This document shows positions 27,462 to 37,400 of a stretch of 64,000 nt of DNA, piece by piece (positions within the stretch are counted from its first letter, which is position 1; each line of letters starts with the position of its first letter). Origin of the DNA: Lewinellaceae bacterium (GTDB lineage: Bacteria; Bacteroidota; Bacteroidia; Chitinophagales; Saprospiraceae); the NCBI GenBank assembly GCA_020636075.1, contig JACJYO010000012.1:1-64000 (forward strand), given 5' to 3'. Under the pieces are notes generated by a model. That model was not told the DNA's origin and did no database searches. It saw only the letters and a program-made list of their open reading frames with translations. The translations under genes were made by a program, and so were the position numbers.

Positions 27462-27708
27462 GGACAAGGCATTGTTAGTGTACAACTATTAAAACGAAAT
27501 TATAACGAAAGGTTTTCATTTTTCTGCAAAATTTTTGTGAAAAAAATTGACTTTTTACAAAAAAGCCGGTATAGCCTTCCGTTTCACTCTTGGAGCTACA
27601 ATTTTACTGCCAAAAAAGTTCGGTTGGATAAAAAAATTAATACTTGAACGTTGGCGTTTCCAACCGCTATTCATTGCATTAAGCACCAACCGGAATCCTA
27701 AACAGCGC

Positions 27709-30108
27709 ATGCCAATTTGGAATTTACCAACGGTTTTTCAACAGGTTCAAACTGCCGCCGCGAAATACGCGTGGGCAGCCTGGCACCGGCTGCGTTTTTG
27801 GGTTGCCCGCTATCCAAAGACAAGCCTGGCTACGGTTGCGCTGCTCGTTATCTGGATATTTTGCCTGCCCCGGCCCCTATTTGACAAACCAGTCTCCATT
27901 GTACTCGAAGATCAGCACGGTGAATTGCTGGGCGCCCGCATTGCTGGCGACGGCCAGTGGCGTTTTCCCGCCCAAACACAGGTGCCCGACAATTATGCCC
28001 AATGCGTGGTGGCGTTTGAAGACAAGCGCTTCTGGTGGCACCCCGGTGTCGACCCGATCAGCATTGCGCGCGCGCTCTGGCTCAATCTGAAAAAACGGAA
28101 AGTTGCCAGCGGTGGGAGCACACTGACCATGCAGGTCATCCGAATGGCGCGCGACAACCCGCCCCGCACCGTTTGGGAAAAAATTGTGGAAGTTTTCATG
28201 GCAACCCGCCTGGAACTGCGTTGTTCCAAAACCGAAATTCTGGCGCTGTACGCCGCCAACGCCCCTTTCGGGGGCAATGTGGTGGGTCTTGAGGCAGCTT
28301 CCTGGCGTTATTTTGGCAAAAAACCTGCCCTGCTCAGTTGGGCCGAAGCAGCCACCCTGGCCGTCTTGCCCAACAGCCCCGCACTCATCCACCCGGGTCG
28401 AAACCGAACAGCCCTGCTACACAAACGCAATCAACTGCTCGACCACCTTGCCGGTCTCGGCACAATCTCAGCCTCCACCTGCGCCCTCGCCAAGGAAGAA
28501 CCGCTCCCGGAAGCACCGCTCCCCCTACCCCAACTGGCCCCTCACCTGCTCGACCGCCTGGCTGCCAACCGCAAACTACCTTCAGAATCCCGCTTTGCCA
28601 CCGCCATCGACCGAGAACTCCAGCAGCGGGTAACCAACATCCTCCAGCGCCGCCAGGAGCGGTACCGCGGCAATGGGGTGTACAACCTCGCTGCCCTGGT
28701 ACTCGACGTGTCCACCGGAAAACCCATTTGCTATGTGGGCAATGTTATGGGCGCCGGCGCTGAGCACGGCGAACAAGTCGATGTTATCGCAGCGCCGCGC
28801 AGTACCGGCAGCATCCTCAAACCGTTTTTATATGCCCTGGCGCTCGAAAACGGGACCATCCTGCCCAACAGCCTCCTCCACGATGTGCCCACACAACTCG
28901 GCCAGTACCGGCCTGAAAACTACTACGAAACCTACGACGGCGCCGTGCCGGCCCGGCGTGCCCTGGTGCGTTCGTTGAATATCCCTTTCGTGTTGCTTTT
29001 GCAGGAATACGGCCTGGAAAAATTTCACTTCGAACTCCAAAAACTCGGCCTGACCACCCTGCACCACCCACCCGCGCATTACGGCCTTACCCTCATCCTC
29101 GGTGGCGCCGAAGCCTGTTTGCTCGACATTACTTCCATCTACGCCCGGATGGCCAAAAAACTAAACCAGGCGACCCAATACCCACCCGAAAAAGAGGCAA
29201 CCGATCCCTTGAAACAACTCAGCCCTTCGGCGATCTGGTTCACTTTTGAAGCCATGCAACAGGTCGAACGCCCAACAAGCCTGGGTGAATGGGAATTGTT
29301 CGAAACCAGCCGGCGCATTGCCTGGAAAACCGGCACCAGTTTTGGTTTTCGCGATGCCTGGGCAGCAGGTGTCACGCCACAATACGCCGTGGGTGTTTGG
29401 GTAGGCAATGCCGATGGCGAAGGACGACCGGGCTTGCTTGGCGTGGAGATGGCCGCGCCGGTTTTGTTTGAAATTTTTGAACAGTTGCCCAATGACGGCA
29501 GCTGGTTTGAGCCGCCCTACGATAATATGAAACAGGTGCCGGTTTGCCGGCAAAGCGGTTTTCGGGCAGGCCCAAATTGTGAAGCGGATACCAGCTGGAT
29601 ACCCAAAACAGGACTCAAAGCCGGGCTGTGTACCTACCACCAATTGCTCCACCTCGACAGCAGTGCCCAATGGCAGGTGAGCAGTGCCTGTGAACCACCT
29701 TTCCGAATCATACACCGCCCCTGGTTTGTGTTGTCACCGCTGGAGGAATTTTATTACATGCGCAAAAACCCGACGTACCAGCCGCCGCCACCCTTCCGGC
29801 CCGACTGTGTGGCGGAACAGACAGCGCCGGACCAACTGCCCATGCAACTGATCTACCCGAATAACCCCACCCGGATTTACGTCCCGGTCGATCTCGATGG
29901 CAAACGCAGCAGCACCGTTTTCCAGGTAGCGCATCGCATTCCTGAAACGGAAATTTTCTGGCACCTCGACGGGGTATTTCTGGGCAGCACCAAAACGTTT
30001 CATCAAATGGCCCTGCAACCCGCCGTTGGCAAACACCGGCTCACCCTGGTGGACATTCACGGCAACCGGGTAGAACAAAATTTTGAAATTATCGGTAAAG
30101 GCGGTTAA
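27709..30108 (+). CDS. pbpC: Penicillin-binding protein 1C
   Basis: This is a bifunctional murein synthase of about 799 residues from the ATG at 27709; a TTG at 27547 would add 54 residues. An N-terminal membrane anchor (TSLATVALLVIWIFCLPRP) is followed by the GT51 transglycosylase domain with EDKRFWWHPGVDP and SGGSTLTMQVIRMARD. The transpeptidase domain has STGSILKPFLYA (SxxK), a SLN motif and KTGTSFGFRDAW (KTG). A C-terminal BiPBP_C-like beta domain ends the protein. It adds to and cross-links peptidoglycan in the periplasm. Its stop codon overlaps the stop of the convergent gene at 30105. Confidence 0.92.
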   Translation: MPIWNLPTVFQQVQTAAAKYAWAAWHRLRFWVARYPKTSLATVALLVIWIFCLPRPLFDKPVSIVLEDQHGELLGARIAGDGQWRFPAQTQVPDNYAQCVVAFEDKRFWWHPGVDPISIARALWLNLKKRKVASGGSTLTMQVIRMARDNPPRTVWEKIVEVFMATRLELRCSKTEILALYAANAPFGGNVVGLEAASWRYFGKKPALLSWAEAATLAVLPNSPALIHPGRNRTALLHKRNQLLDHLAGLGTISASTCALAKEEPLPEAPLPLPQLAPHLLDRLAANRKLPSESRFATAIDRELQQRVTNILQRRQERYRGNGVYNLAALVLDVSTGKPICYVGNVMGAGAEHGEQVDVIAAPRSTGSILKPFLYALALENGTILPNSLLHDVPTQLGQYRPENYYETYDGAVPARRALVRSLNIPFVLLLQEYGLEKFHFELQKLGLTTLHHPPAHYGLTLILGGAEACLLDITSIYARMAKKLNQATQYPPEKEATDPLKQLSPSAIWFTFEAMQQVERPTSLGEWELFETSRRIAWKTGTSFGFRDAWAAGVTPQYAVGVWVGNADGEGRPGLLGVEMAAPVLFEIFEQLPNDGSWFEPPYDNMKQVPVCRQSGFRAGPNCEADTSWIPKTGLKAGLCTYHQLLHLDSSAQWQVSSACEPPFRIIHRPWFVLSPLEEFYYMRKNPTYQPPPPFRPDCVAEQTAPDQLPMQLIYPNNPTRIYVPVDLDGKRSSTVFQVAHRIPETEIFWHLDGVFLGSTKTFHQMALQPAVGKHRLTLVDIHGNRVEQNFEIIGKGG

Positions 30109-33100
30109 TACACCACCATCTTCCGCACAGCCCGTTCCGTATCCGTTTTCAGTTCATAATACAACAGCCCGGGGCTTGCACCCAGTTGACCGTTATCCAG
30201 TTCAATTGTTTGGGTACCGGCTGAATAGTTTGCCGTTTGCGTCAGCAACAATTGCCCCTGCGCATCCCATACGCGCAGGGTGGCTGTTTTTGCCTCCGGC
30301 AAATAAAAACCAATCGAGGTGGCGCCGTTGAACGGGTTGGGACGGTTTTGGTACAATTCAAACCCGGCCCGGGTCACCCCCGTATCGTCAAAACGCAGGG
30401 CAACAGGCATCATGACCAGTGCCTCCGAATACGCTTCGCTGCGCGCAACGCGATTGGAAAGCTGGAGCCTTTCGCGCAATTGCCCCGCCTCGAGTACCCG
30501 GAAGTGCAAGGTGAATTCCGGTTGACCCTCGCCGTTCCAGCTGGCGGTAAGCGTGTTTTCCCGGTTAAAAACGGCGAAGTTATCGGTAGCCAGTCCGACT
30601 CCGGGCTCCAGATCGATCAACTCCATGCCCGGGTAGTTCAGCGTGAACTGAAATCCCGAAATGACTTCCGATGCCTTCAAGTGCGCGGACACCACAGCAC
30701 CCGGTTCCAGCCGTTGATCTTTCGCATCAAAAAACAGGCTGGGGCCGTTCCGGTCGTCAACGACTTCATTGGTCAGATCGGTTGTGGCATTGCCGTTCAC
30801 ATCGCCAACTTTCATAGCGATAAAATTGTGCATCGGCAGATTGTTTTGCTGCAGGTTGACTTGCGTCATATATTCCGGGAAACCGCCCATGAACGGGTTG
30901 TTCGGGTCTGGAAAGGCATATCCAACCGGCACAAAGCGCCAGGCGCCATTGCTGGGAAGTTGCAGGTAAAGCCCGAGAATGAGTTTGCGCAGCTCCACAA
31001 TGTCAAACGTGGTCACGCTGTTGGATTTGTTGGCGTCGGCCGCAATCAATTTGTACGGAGAATCCAAGGCTGCCAGGCCAAGCACGTGTTTGTTGATCAG
31101 CAGCAAGTCAAACGTAGACACCCCGTTGAGCGGGCTGTCATCGCGGAAAGGGGTAATCGTATACGACGAACTGGTGGGCACACTCAGGCTGAACTGACCC
31201 TGCTGGTCGGTCAATGTAAACAGGTTAAACATCGGCAAACTGGGATGCGTCCCTTCGAGTTGTATGGCCGTATTGGCAACCGGGTCGCCGGCTTCCGTTT
31301 GAATAGTCCCTCCGATGAACACCTCCGCCGGCGTACAGGTGCCGTCCGGATCTTCCACCCGGAAATTCATCACACACTCGTTTTCATTGCCGCAGCCATC
31401 GTAAATCGTCCAACGGATCGAATGATTACCCAGTGGTAATTGCGGCAACGAATACGCTGCCGGCGCCGCGGCAGTATGCCAGGCCAGCCGTACCGTGCGG
31501 TATTTACCACTGATCGAAACCGTTTGCAGTACAAACTGATATTTTTCATTCGGCACAACCGGCCTTTGGTCAAATTGCTTGGGAAGCCCGCCTGGAATGT
31601 TGATATTGTCAAACTGCACACTTCCGGCAGTCGGCAGATCATTACTGCTCACTTCCGTTTCCTGAATATCATCCCCGTCGATGTCCAGGCTTAGTACGTA
31701 ATCCACGCCCAGGTTGGAGCCGAAGCAGGCATCCGTTATGGTAATGCGCAGATCAACATTGCCCTCGCACAAATCCTGATTGGGGTTGTCGAGTACAGTT
31801 GTGTAATTGGCGTTCCAGAGGGCAAAATCATTGATACTGGAATCCACAAATGTCGTCGTAGCGGCCAGGCAACTGACAAATTGCGGTTGCTCGATATCCA
31901 CAATTTTGATCACCTGCTTGTACTGGTAACCATTGACATCGGCAGACCAAAAAATACTGAAGTCCGTAGAATCCGGATTGGAAGCATTGATTTTAAGGCG
32001 CGTCGGCGCCCACATGCCCGTTGTTCCCGCTTCCGAAACAACAGGGCCCGGCAGGTTGTCCGGGTGGACCGATAAACTATTGGGTTCAGGGTTGGGCACT
32101 ACCACCAAGGCCTGGCTGGAGTCGTAATGGCAGTTGTTTTTTATGATCCAGGTCCGTTCAATTTTAAAACAGGCATCAGACACCGCGGTAAACACGCTGT
32201 CGGTATGCTTCACATCCATTTTTTCACAATCAATTCCAAAAAACACCGGCTCCCCGTAATACCCCGTGGTATCGCACATGCTGACGTATAAATCGTCGGG
32301 AAAACGAACGAAGTAATGCTGCTGGTTCGATATGGTGATCGTTTGGGTACATTGGCTACTTTGCCCGCCCGCATCGAACACCTGGAAGGTGCGCGTGACT
32401 ACTCCTTGCTTGCAATACGTGTCAAACTGATCGATGTCCACTTCCAAACCATAGGAATCCACCTGGCAGGAAAATACCGGCGCACCGAAATCCAGTTGGT
32501 TAATATCAAAGTTTTCACACAAAACCAGGGTATCGGGCGGCGCCTGACACTGTGGCGGCATGGAATCCAGCACCACAACCGGAAGCATGCAATCGCTGAA
32601 TTGACCCAATCCCAGGTTATCGGAAACAGGACCAGGCGGAACCGGCACATCATACACCCGTAGAATGACCTGCACGGAATCATTCAGGTCGGGGCAACAA
32701 AAATTCAGGCTATCGTCAAACGGATTGCCCAAGCTATCGCAGGCGCCCGGCTCCAGCCGTTTTATTTTAAAAAACACCTCGCCGGAACAGGCATCAGCGG
32801 AACCATCATCAACATCCGATGCACCAAGGCTGGCATGTCCGAAAACATCCAGGTACACGTGTTGAATGGAATCGCAGAGCACCGCAGGCGGAATGCTGTC
32901 CCACACGATCAACTGCATCGCACAGGAGGAGGTGTTCCCGCAGGCATCCGTGGCGACATATTGGATCAACGTACTCCCAACCGGGAAATCGGGCGCCAGC
33001 CCAAAAAACGCCAGTTGCAGCGAACCACCGGAAATATTGCCCAATGTTGCCTCCAGGGTATCCGGCTGGCCATCGATAGCCCAGGTGGCCTCCACCGACA

Positions 33101-34418
33101 ACACGAAGGAGCAGGCGTCTGAAACGATCAGATCGGGCAGGTCAATGGTATCCCGGCAGCCATCGAGCATGTACTGCACCACCGTATCGGCGGGGCAATG
33201 CACGGTAGGCTGTTGGTCATCCTGAATTTCAATCATTTGCAAACCTGTAACGGGGGTTTGCATCGAGTCGGGCAAACAACCGTCGCGCACCGACCATTTG
33301 CGGAACAAACGCCGGCTGCCGCCACACAACATTTCAACGGAATCGGTATAGGTTGCAGCAATTTCACAAAACGGCGCCGAAAGCAAGTTGTACTGGTAAG
33401 CGCCCAATTGGACATAGGGCTCGCCCGTCGTGGATGGCAGCGTGTCCATGGCACAGGAAATTATGGTATCCGCAGGAAATAAGGCATCGTCAATGGAGCG
33501 CACGCGGTTGATCCGCTGTACGCAGGTACCGACGTTGTTGGAAGCATCCAAAACCGTCCAGAACCGGGTGATCACATTGGTCACATTGCCGGGTGAGTCG
33601 CAGGGCACATCCATATTCACATCCACATGCCCAAACGAAACCGAGCCCATGCAGTTTTCAACAAGCACCGGCATACCTGCCGCAATGCCCAAACTATCGG
33701 CTAAAAACTCCGGCGCCAAATGGGCCGTAGGCACCGCACAGGGCACGTTTATATCCGGGCATTCCAGCACCGGCGGTAAGGTGTCGAGTATTTTTACAAA
33801 ACCAAAACAACCCATACCGGTCATCGCATCGGTCACCCTGAACCCCTGGATCGTGCCGCGCTGAGCATCGCCGAATACCGCCGGCGCCCAGGGGCCGTTA
33901 CCAATCGGCGCCTGGGTATCAAATTCCAACATATAGTCGTCCACACAGGCATAAGGTGCTACCAGCGCGGTTGCTACATCAAGAGCAACCATACAGTCGG
34001 CACCCAGATACAGGGTAGCAGTATCAGCGCGACAAGTCAATTCCAAGGTAGCTGGTTCCACAACCACGGAAAAGGAGCAGATCGCCGTGTTGCCGGCAGA
34101 ATCCACCGCCAAAAAATTGTTGACCGTGGTACCAACAGGAAACGCCTCCCCCGAGGCCAGCCCCGACAACTGGGAAGGCGTTAGCTCCAACAGGCTGTCA
34201 AATGCGGTTACCGTATAGGTGTACACCGAGTCGCAAAGCCCCGTGGCCAGTTGAAAGGTATCGCTGGGCGGACAGGTGATCACCGGCGGAATGGTGTCGG
34301 TTAAAAGTCCGGCAGGGGCATCGTGAAATGACACCGGGTTGGCACATGCAGGTTCCGTATCGGAAACTGCGCAAACCAAGGCACTCCAAAACAAGAGGAG
34401 TGTAAAAAATCGGCTCAT
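30105..34418 (-). CDS. Giant secreted protein: HYR-like repeats, dockerin- and cohesin-like modules, T9SS sorting domain
   Basis: The start at 34418 gives MSRFFTLLLFWSALVCAVS as signal peptide and a protein of 1437 residues. The first ~1000 residues hold HYR/Ig-like repeats (for example TIPPVITCPPSDTFQLATG, and VDSAGNTAICSF), many with paired Cys. Then come a carboxypeptidase-regulatory-like fold (GGTIQTEAGDPVANTAIQLE), a dockerin-like pair (NGVSTFDLLLINKHVLG and ADANKSNSVTTFDIVELRKL), a cohesin-like domain (EVISGFQFTLNYPGMELIDL) and a type A sorting domain. It is probably displayed on the surface. It is followed by no terminator; its stop overlaps pbpC by 4 bp. Confidence 0.8.
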   Translation of the reverse strand: MSRFFTLLLFWSALVCAVSDTEPACANPVSFHDAPAGLLTDTIPPVITCPPSDTFQLATGLCDSVYTYTVTAFDSLLELTPSQLSGLASGEAFPVGTTVNNFLAVDSAGNTAICSFSVVVEPATLELTCRADTATLYLGADCMVALDVATALVAPYACVDDYMLEFDTQAPIGNGPWAPAVFGDAQRGTIQGFRVTDAMTGMGCFGFVKILDTLPPVLECPDINVPCAVPTAHLAPEFLADSLGIAAGMPVLVENCMGSVSFGHVDVNMDVPCDSPGNVTNVITRFWTVLDASNNVGTCVQRINRVRSIDDALFPADTIISCAMDTLPSTTGEPYVQLGAYQYNLLSAPFCEIAATYTDSVEMLCGGSRRLFRKWSVRDGCLPDSMQTPVTGLQMIEIQDDQQPTVHCPADTVVQYMLDGCRDTIDLPDLIVSDACSFVLSVEATWAIDGQPDTLEATLGNISGGSLQLAFFGLAPDFPVGSTLIQYVATDACGNTSSCAMQLIVWDSIPPAVLCDSIQHVYLDVFGHASLGASDVDDGSADACSGEVFFKIKRLEPGACDSLGNPFDDSLNFCCPDLNDSVQVILRVYDVPVPPGPVSDNLGLGQFSDCMLPVVVLDSMPPQCQAPPDTLVLCENFDINQLDFGAPVFSCQVDSYGLEVDIDQFDTYCKQGVVTRTFQVFDAGGQSSQCTQTITISNQQHYFVRFPDDLYVSMCDTTGYYGEPVFFGIDCEKMDVKHTDSVFTAVSDACFKIERTWIIKNNCHYDSSQALVVVPNPEPNSLSVHPDNLPGPVVSEAGTTGMWAPTRLKINASNPDSTDFSIFWSADVNGYQYKQVIKIVDIEQPQFVSCLAATTTFVDSSINDFALWNANYTTVLDNPNQDLCEGNVDLRITITDACFGSNLGVDYVLSLDIDGDDIQETEVSSNDLPTAGSVQFDNINIPGGLPKQFDQRPVVPNEKYQFVLQTVSISGKYRTVRLAWHTAAAPAAYSLPQLPLGNHSIRWTIYDGCGNENECVMNFRVEDPDGTCTPAEVFIGGTIQTEAGDPVANTAIQLEGTHPSLPMFNLFTLTDQQGQFSLSVPTSSSYTITPFRDDSPLNGVSTFDLLLINKHVLGLAALDSPYKLIAADANKSNSVTTFDIVELRKLILGLYLQLPSNGAWRFVPVGYAFPDPNNPFMGGFPEYMTQVNLQQNNLPMHNFIAMKVGDVNGNATTDLTNEVVDDRNGPSLFFDAKDQRLEPGAVVSAHLKASEVISGFQFTLNYPGMELIDLEPGVGLATDNFAVFNRENTLTASWNGEGQPEFTLHFRVLEAGQLRERLQLSNRVARSEAYSEALVMMPVALRFDDTGVTRAGFELYQNRPNPFNGATSIGFYLPEAKTATLRVWDAQGQLLLTQTANYSAGTQTIELDNGQLGASPGLLYYELKTDTERAVRKMVVY

Positions 34419-34487
34419 GATTATGGCGGGTTGATTCACCCGTATACCTGCGAAAATTGAACCAATTTTTTCACAACCCACCCGGGC

Positions 34488-37400
34488 TTACCGCAAGACC
34501 GTCAAATCGCCTTTCAGCTGCATTACTCGTCCCCCGGCAAACTCCACTTCCGCGTACCAAACAAACACCCCGGGCAATACATCCGCCGACCGGAAACGGC
34601 CATCCCACCCCAACACGTAGTCATTGGGCAAAAAGCCAGACCGTTCAAATACCAGCGTCCCCCAACGGTCGAAAATGCGCAAAACCCGGATCTCCTGAAC
34701 TGCCCCTTCCCGGGCAAACAGGGTGAAAAAACGGTTCTCATCCCGCAGGGCGCCTTCGTAAAGCACGTTAGGCGCGTACACGCTGTCCTGCACGATTTGC
34801 ACCACGACCCGGCTCTCCGACAAGCAACCCGAAGCCGTGCTGAATTGCACGGCGTAGGCTGCCGTTTGTTCGGGGCGCACCCACAGGGAAGCGCAAGTAT
34901 CGCAAGCCGACAAGGGCGCAATTGGGTTCAGCCACACATGCTGGATTGCACCGGCAGGAAAACCCTGCGGCAATACCACCCGCAGCCAGGCACTGTCGCC
35001 AATATGCATCACCGTGTCGGCCAGGGCTTCGCCCAAAAATTCGGGATATGCGGGCATGTCAAACGCAAATTCAAACCGGCAACCCAACGAATCTTCAACC
35101 TCAAGCAACTGCATACCACCGCCAACACCGTCAAAAACCGAAATATCCTGAAACGGGGGCCGGTTGAGGCCAAAACGCGTCCCGTCGGGAAAACCGCTCA
35201 CCGACAGGCTGCCATTCGCCCGGTCGGCGCATGGCAACTCCAGCACAACAAACTCCGGCATATACGGCGCCGGTTGCCCGACAAAAGCCGAATCGATCAA
35301 CATACAACCGCCGGCATCGGTAAGCGTTGCAACATACCAGCCCGCAGGCACGGAATCGAGCAGCAACCCCTGCAAACCTGAACTCCACGCCAAGGTGTAG
35401 TCCGGTGTGCCGCCATTCGGTTGCGCATCAACCTGCCCGGTATTGCTTTCAAAACAACGGGCATCGGTCACCACCAGGTTCATCGTCAACGGCAACGGTT
35501 CATCCAACGGCACTTCCAGCGCCGCCACACAACCATTTCCATCAACAATTGAGAAAATATATAGCCCGGCCGGCAAGCCGGACAGTACCGGCCCGACCGG
35601 CTGGCCATTTTGCAAAAAAGTATACGGCGAAATACCCCCTGAAGCACTCAAAGCAATCTGACCGGTGCTATCGCCAAAACAGCCAACGGGTTCCACCCCG
35701 GCCATAGGCAGCAGCAGTGCAGGCTCTTCAATGGCTGTTTCCAAAATATACGTGCAACCCAGCATGTCGGTAACCGTACAGGTATACACACCCGCCGGGC
35801 CATTGAAGGCTGCGCCCGTATTTCCGGATGACCAATTGAAATCAAACGGCGGGTACCCCAAACCCGTAATTTCGGCGAAGCCGTCGGCGGCGCCAAAACA
35901 AGTCACCGAATCGGTACTGGCCGTAAAACTGGAAAACAGCGTCGCCAGACTGGTATCGACCACTGCCATACATCCGTTGGCATCCGTCACTTCCACCGTG
36001 TAAGGGCCGGCAGCCAGCCCGCTCCATTCGAATGAAGCGCTCACCGGCATGCCGCCGGATGAATACGGCGCTACCCCACCCTGCACCTGCACGGCAATCA
36101 GGCCGTTGGCAGCATCCAGGCAAACTTCATCGGTCACTGCAAGTGCCAACTGCAAGGTATCCGGTTCCAAAAGCGAGGCTTCCGCGATTAGGAAACAACC
36201 GTTGGCGTCCGTCAGTGTCAAGGTGTACGTGCCCGCCGGCAAGGCCGTCAATTCCGGCCCGGTTCCATTGGGCGACCAGGCAAACTGGTAACCGCCGACA
36301 CCCCCTGAAGGAATTGCCGTCAAACTGCCGTCGGAAGCGCCCGCACAGGAAATATCGTAACCGTTAAAATCTGCGGTATTCAGGTCCACATCCAGCGCCG
36401 GCGGCTCGGTCACCGTTATAGCCGCCGTATCTGTGCAGCCGTAAAAATCGGACACCGTCAGGGCGTAGTTCCCGGCCGTCAGGGAGTCGAGTTGCGCAGT
36501 TTGTTCGGCGCTCGTACTCCAGGTAAACTGCACCGTATCAGCAGCGCCCTGGATGGTAGCCAGCACCGAGCCCGTGGAATCACCGTGGCAAAGCACGGGT
36601 GTCGGGCTTAGTTCGAGTTCCACTTTCCGCGTGGTCACCTGGATCGTATCGTAGGAAATGCAACCTTGCGCACGGGTGGTTTTTAACACGAACACTTCGG
36701 AAAACTGGAGGCTGCCGGCAAAGGCGCCGGTGTATTCGTAAACCGGGTCGGGAACCGTCGTGCCACTCAAGTACGGCGATGCCGGAATCCATTCATACAG
36801 CGCGTTATCCAGCCCGGGAAAACCCAGCACCGCCGCTGCTCCGGCGCAAATTATTTGGTCGTCGCCGGCGTTTTTCAGCCGGACAAACGGGATAAACACG
36901 CTGTCGCGCGTGCAGGAGCACAAGGTGTCCACCAGGGATACCCATATGCCCGAACAACCACTGGTAGCCGAAACGTCGACGTTTATCCCGACGGGCAAAC
37001 TCCCCCCGGATTGCAGGCCTTCCACACTCACGGCCAGCGTTTGCAACAGCGGGTCGGCGGGGTCGAGCTGCGCATTTTGATTTTCGTCCAGGCGAACTTC
37101 CACCTGCAGGGAACCGCCGCCGGAAATACCGGAAATATTTTCCAGTTGGAAATCCAGTTGCCAGTTTTCCAGTCCGGCATCCAGGGGCAGACTCAATCCG
37201 GTTAAGCCCGACAAGGCAAACGACGGTTTTTGCAACACCATGGAAAACATGTCTTCCAGCAACACAAAATCTATGGCGCAGCTCGCATTCGCACAGGCAA
37301 TGTTGGCTGTTTGCGTCATTTGAATGCCAAAATCGTAGTCCAGCTGGCAAATTGCCGATGCCGTGTTGTTTACAATTTTAAAAGAAAAAACAACCGAATC

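Noticed and set aside
30237..31439. 400-codon open frame opposite the giant HYR protein
   Set aside because: Antisense shadow without domain signal or plausible start.
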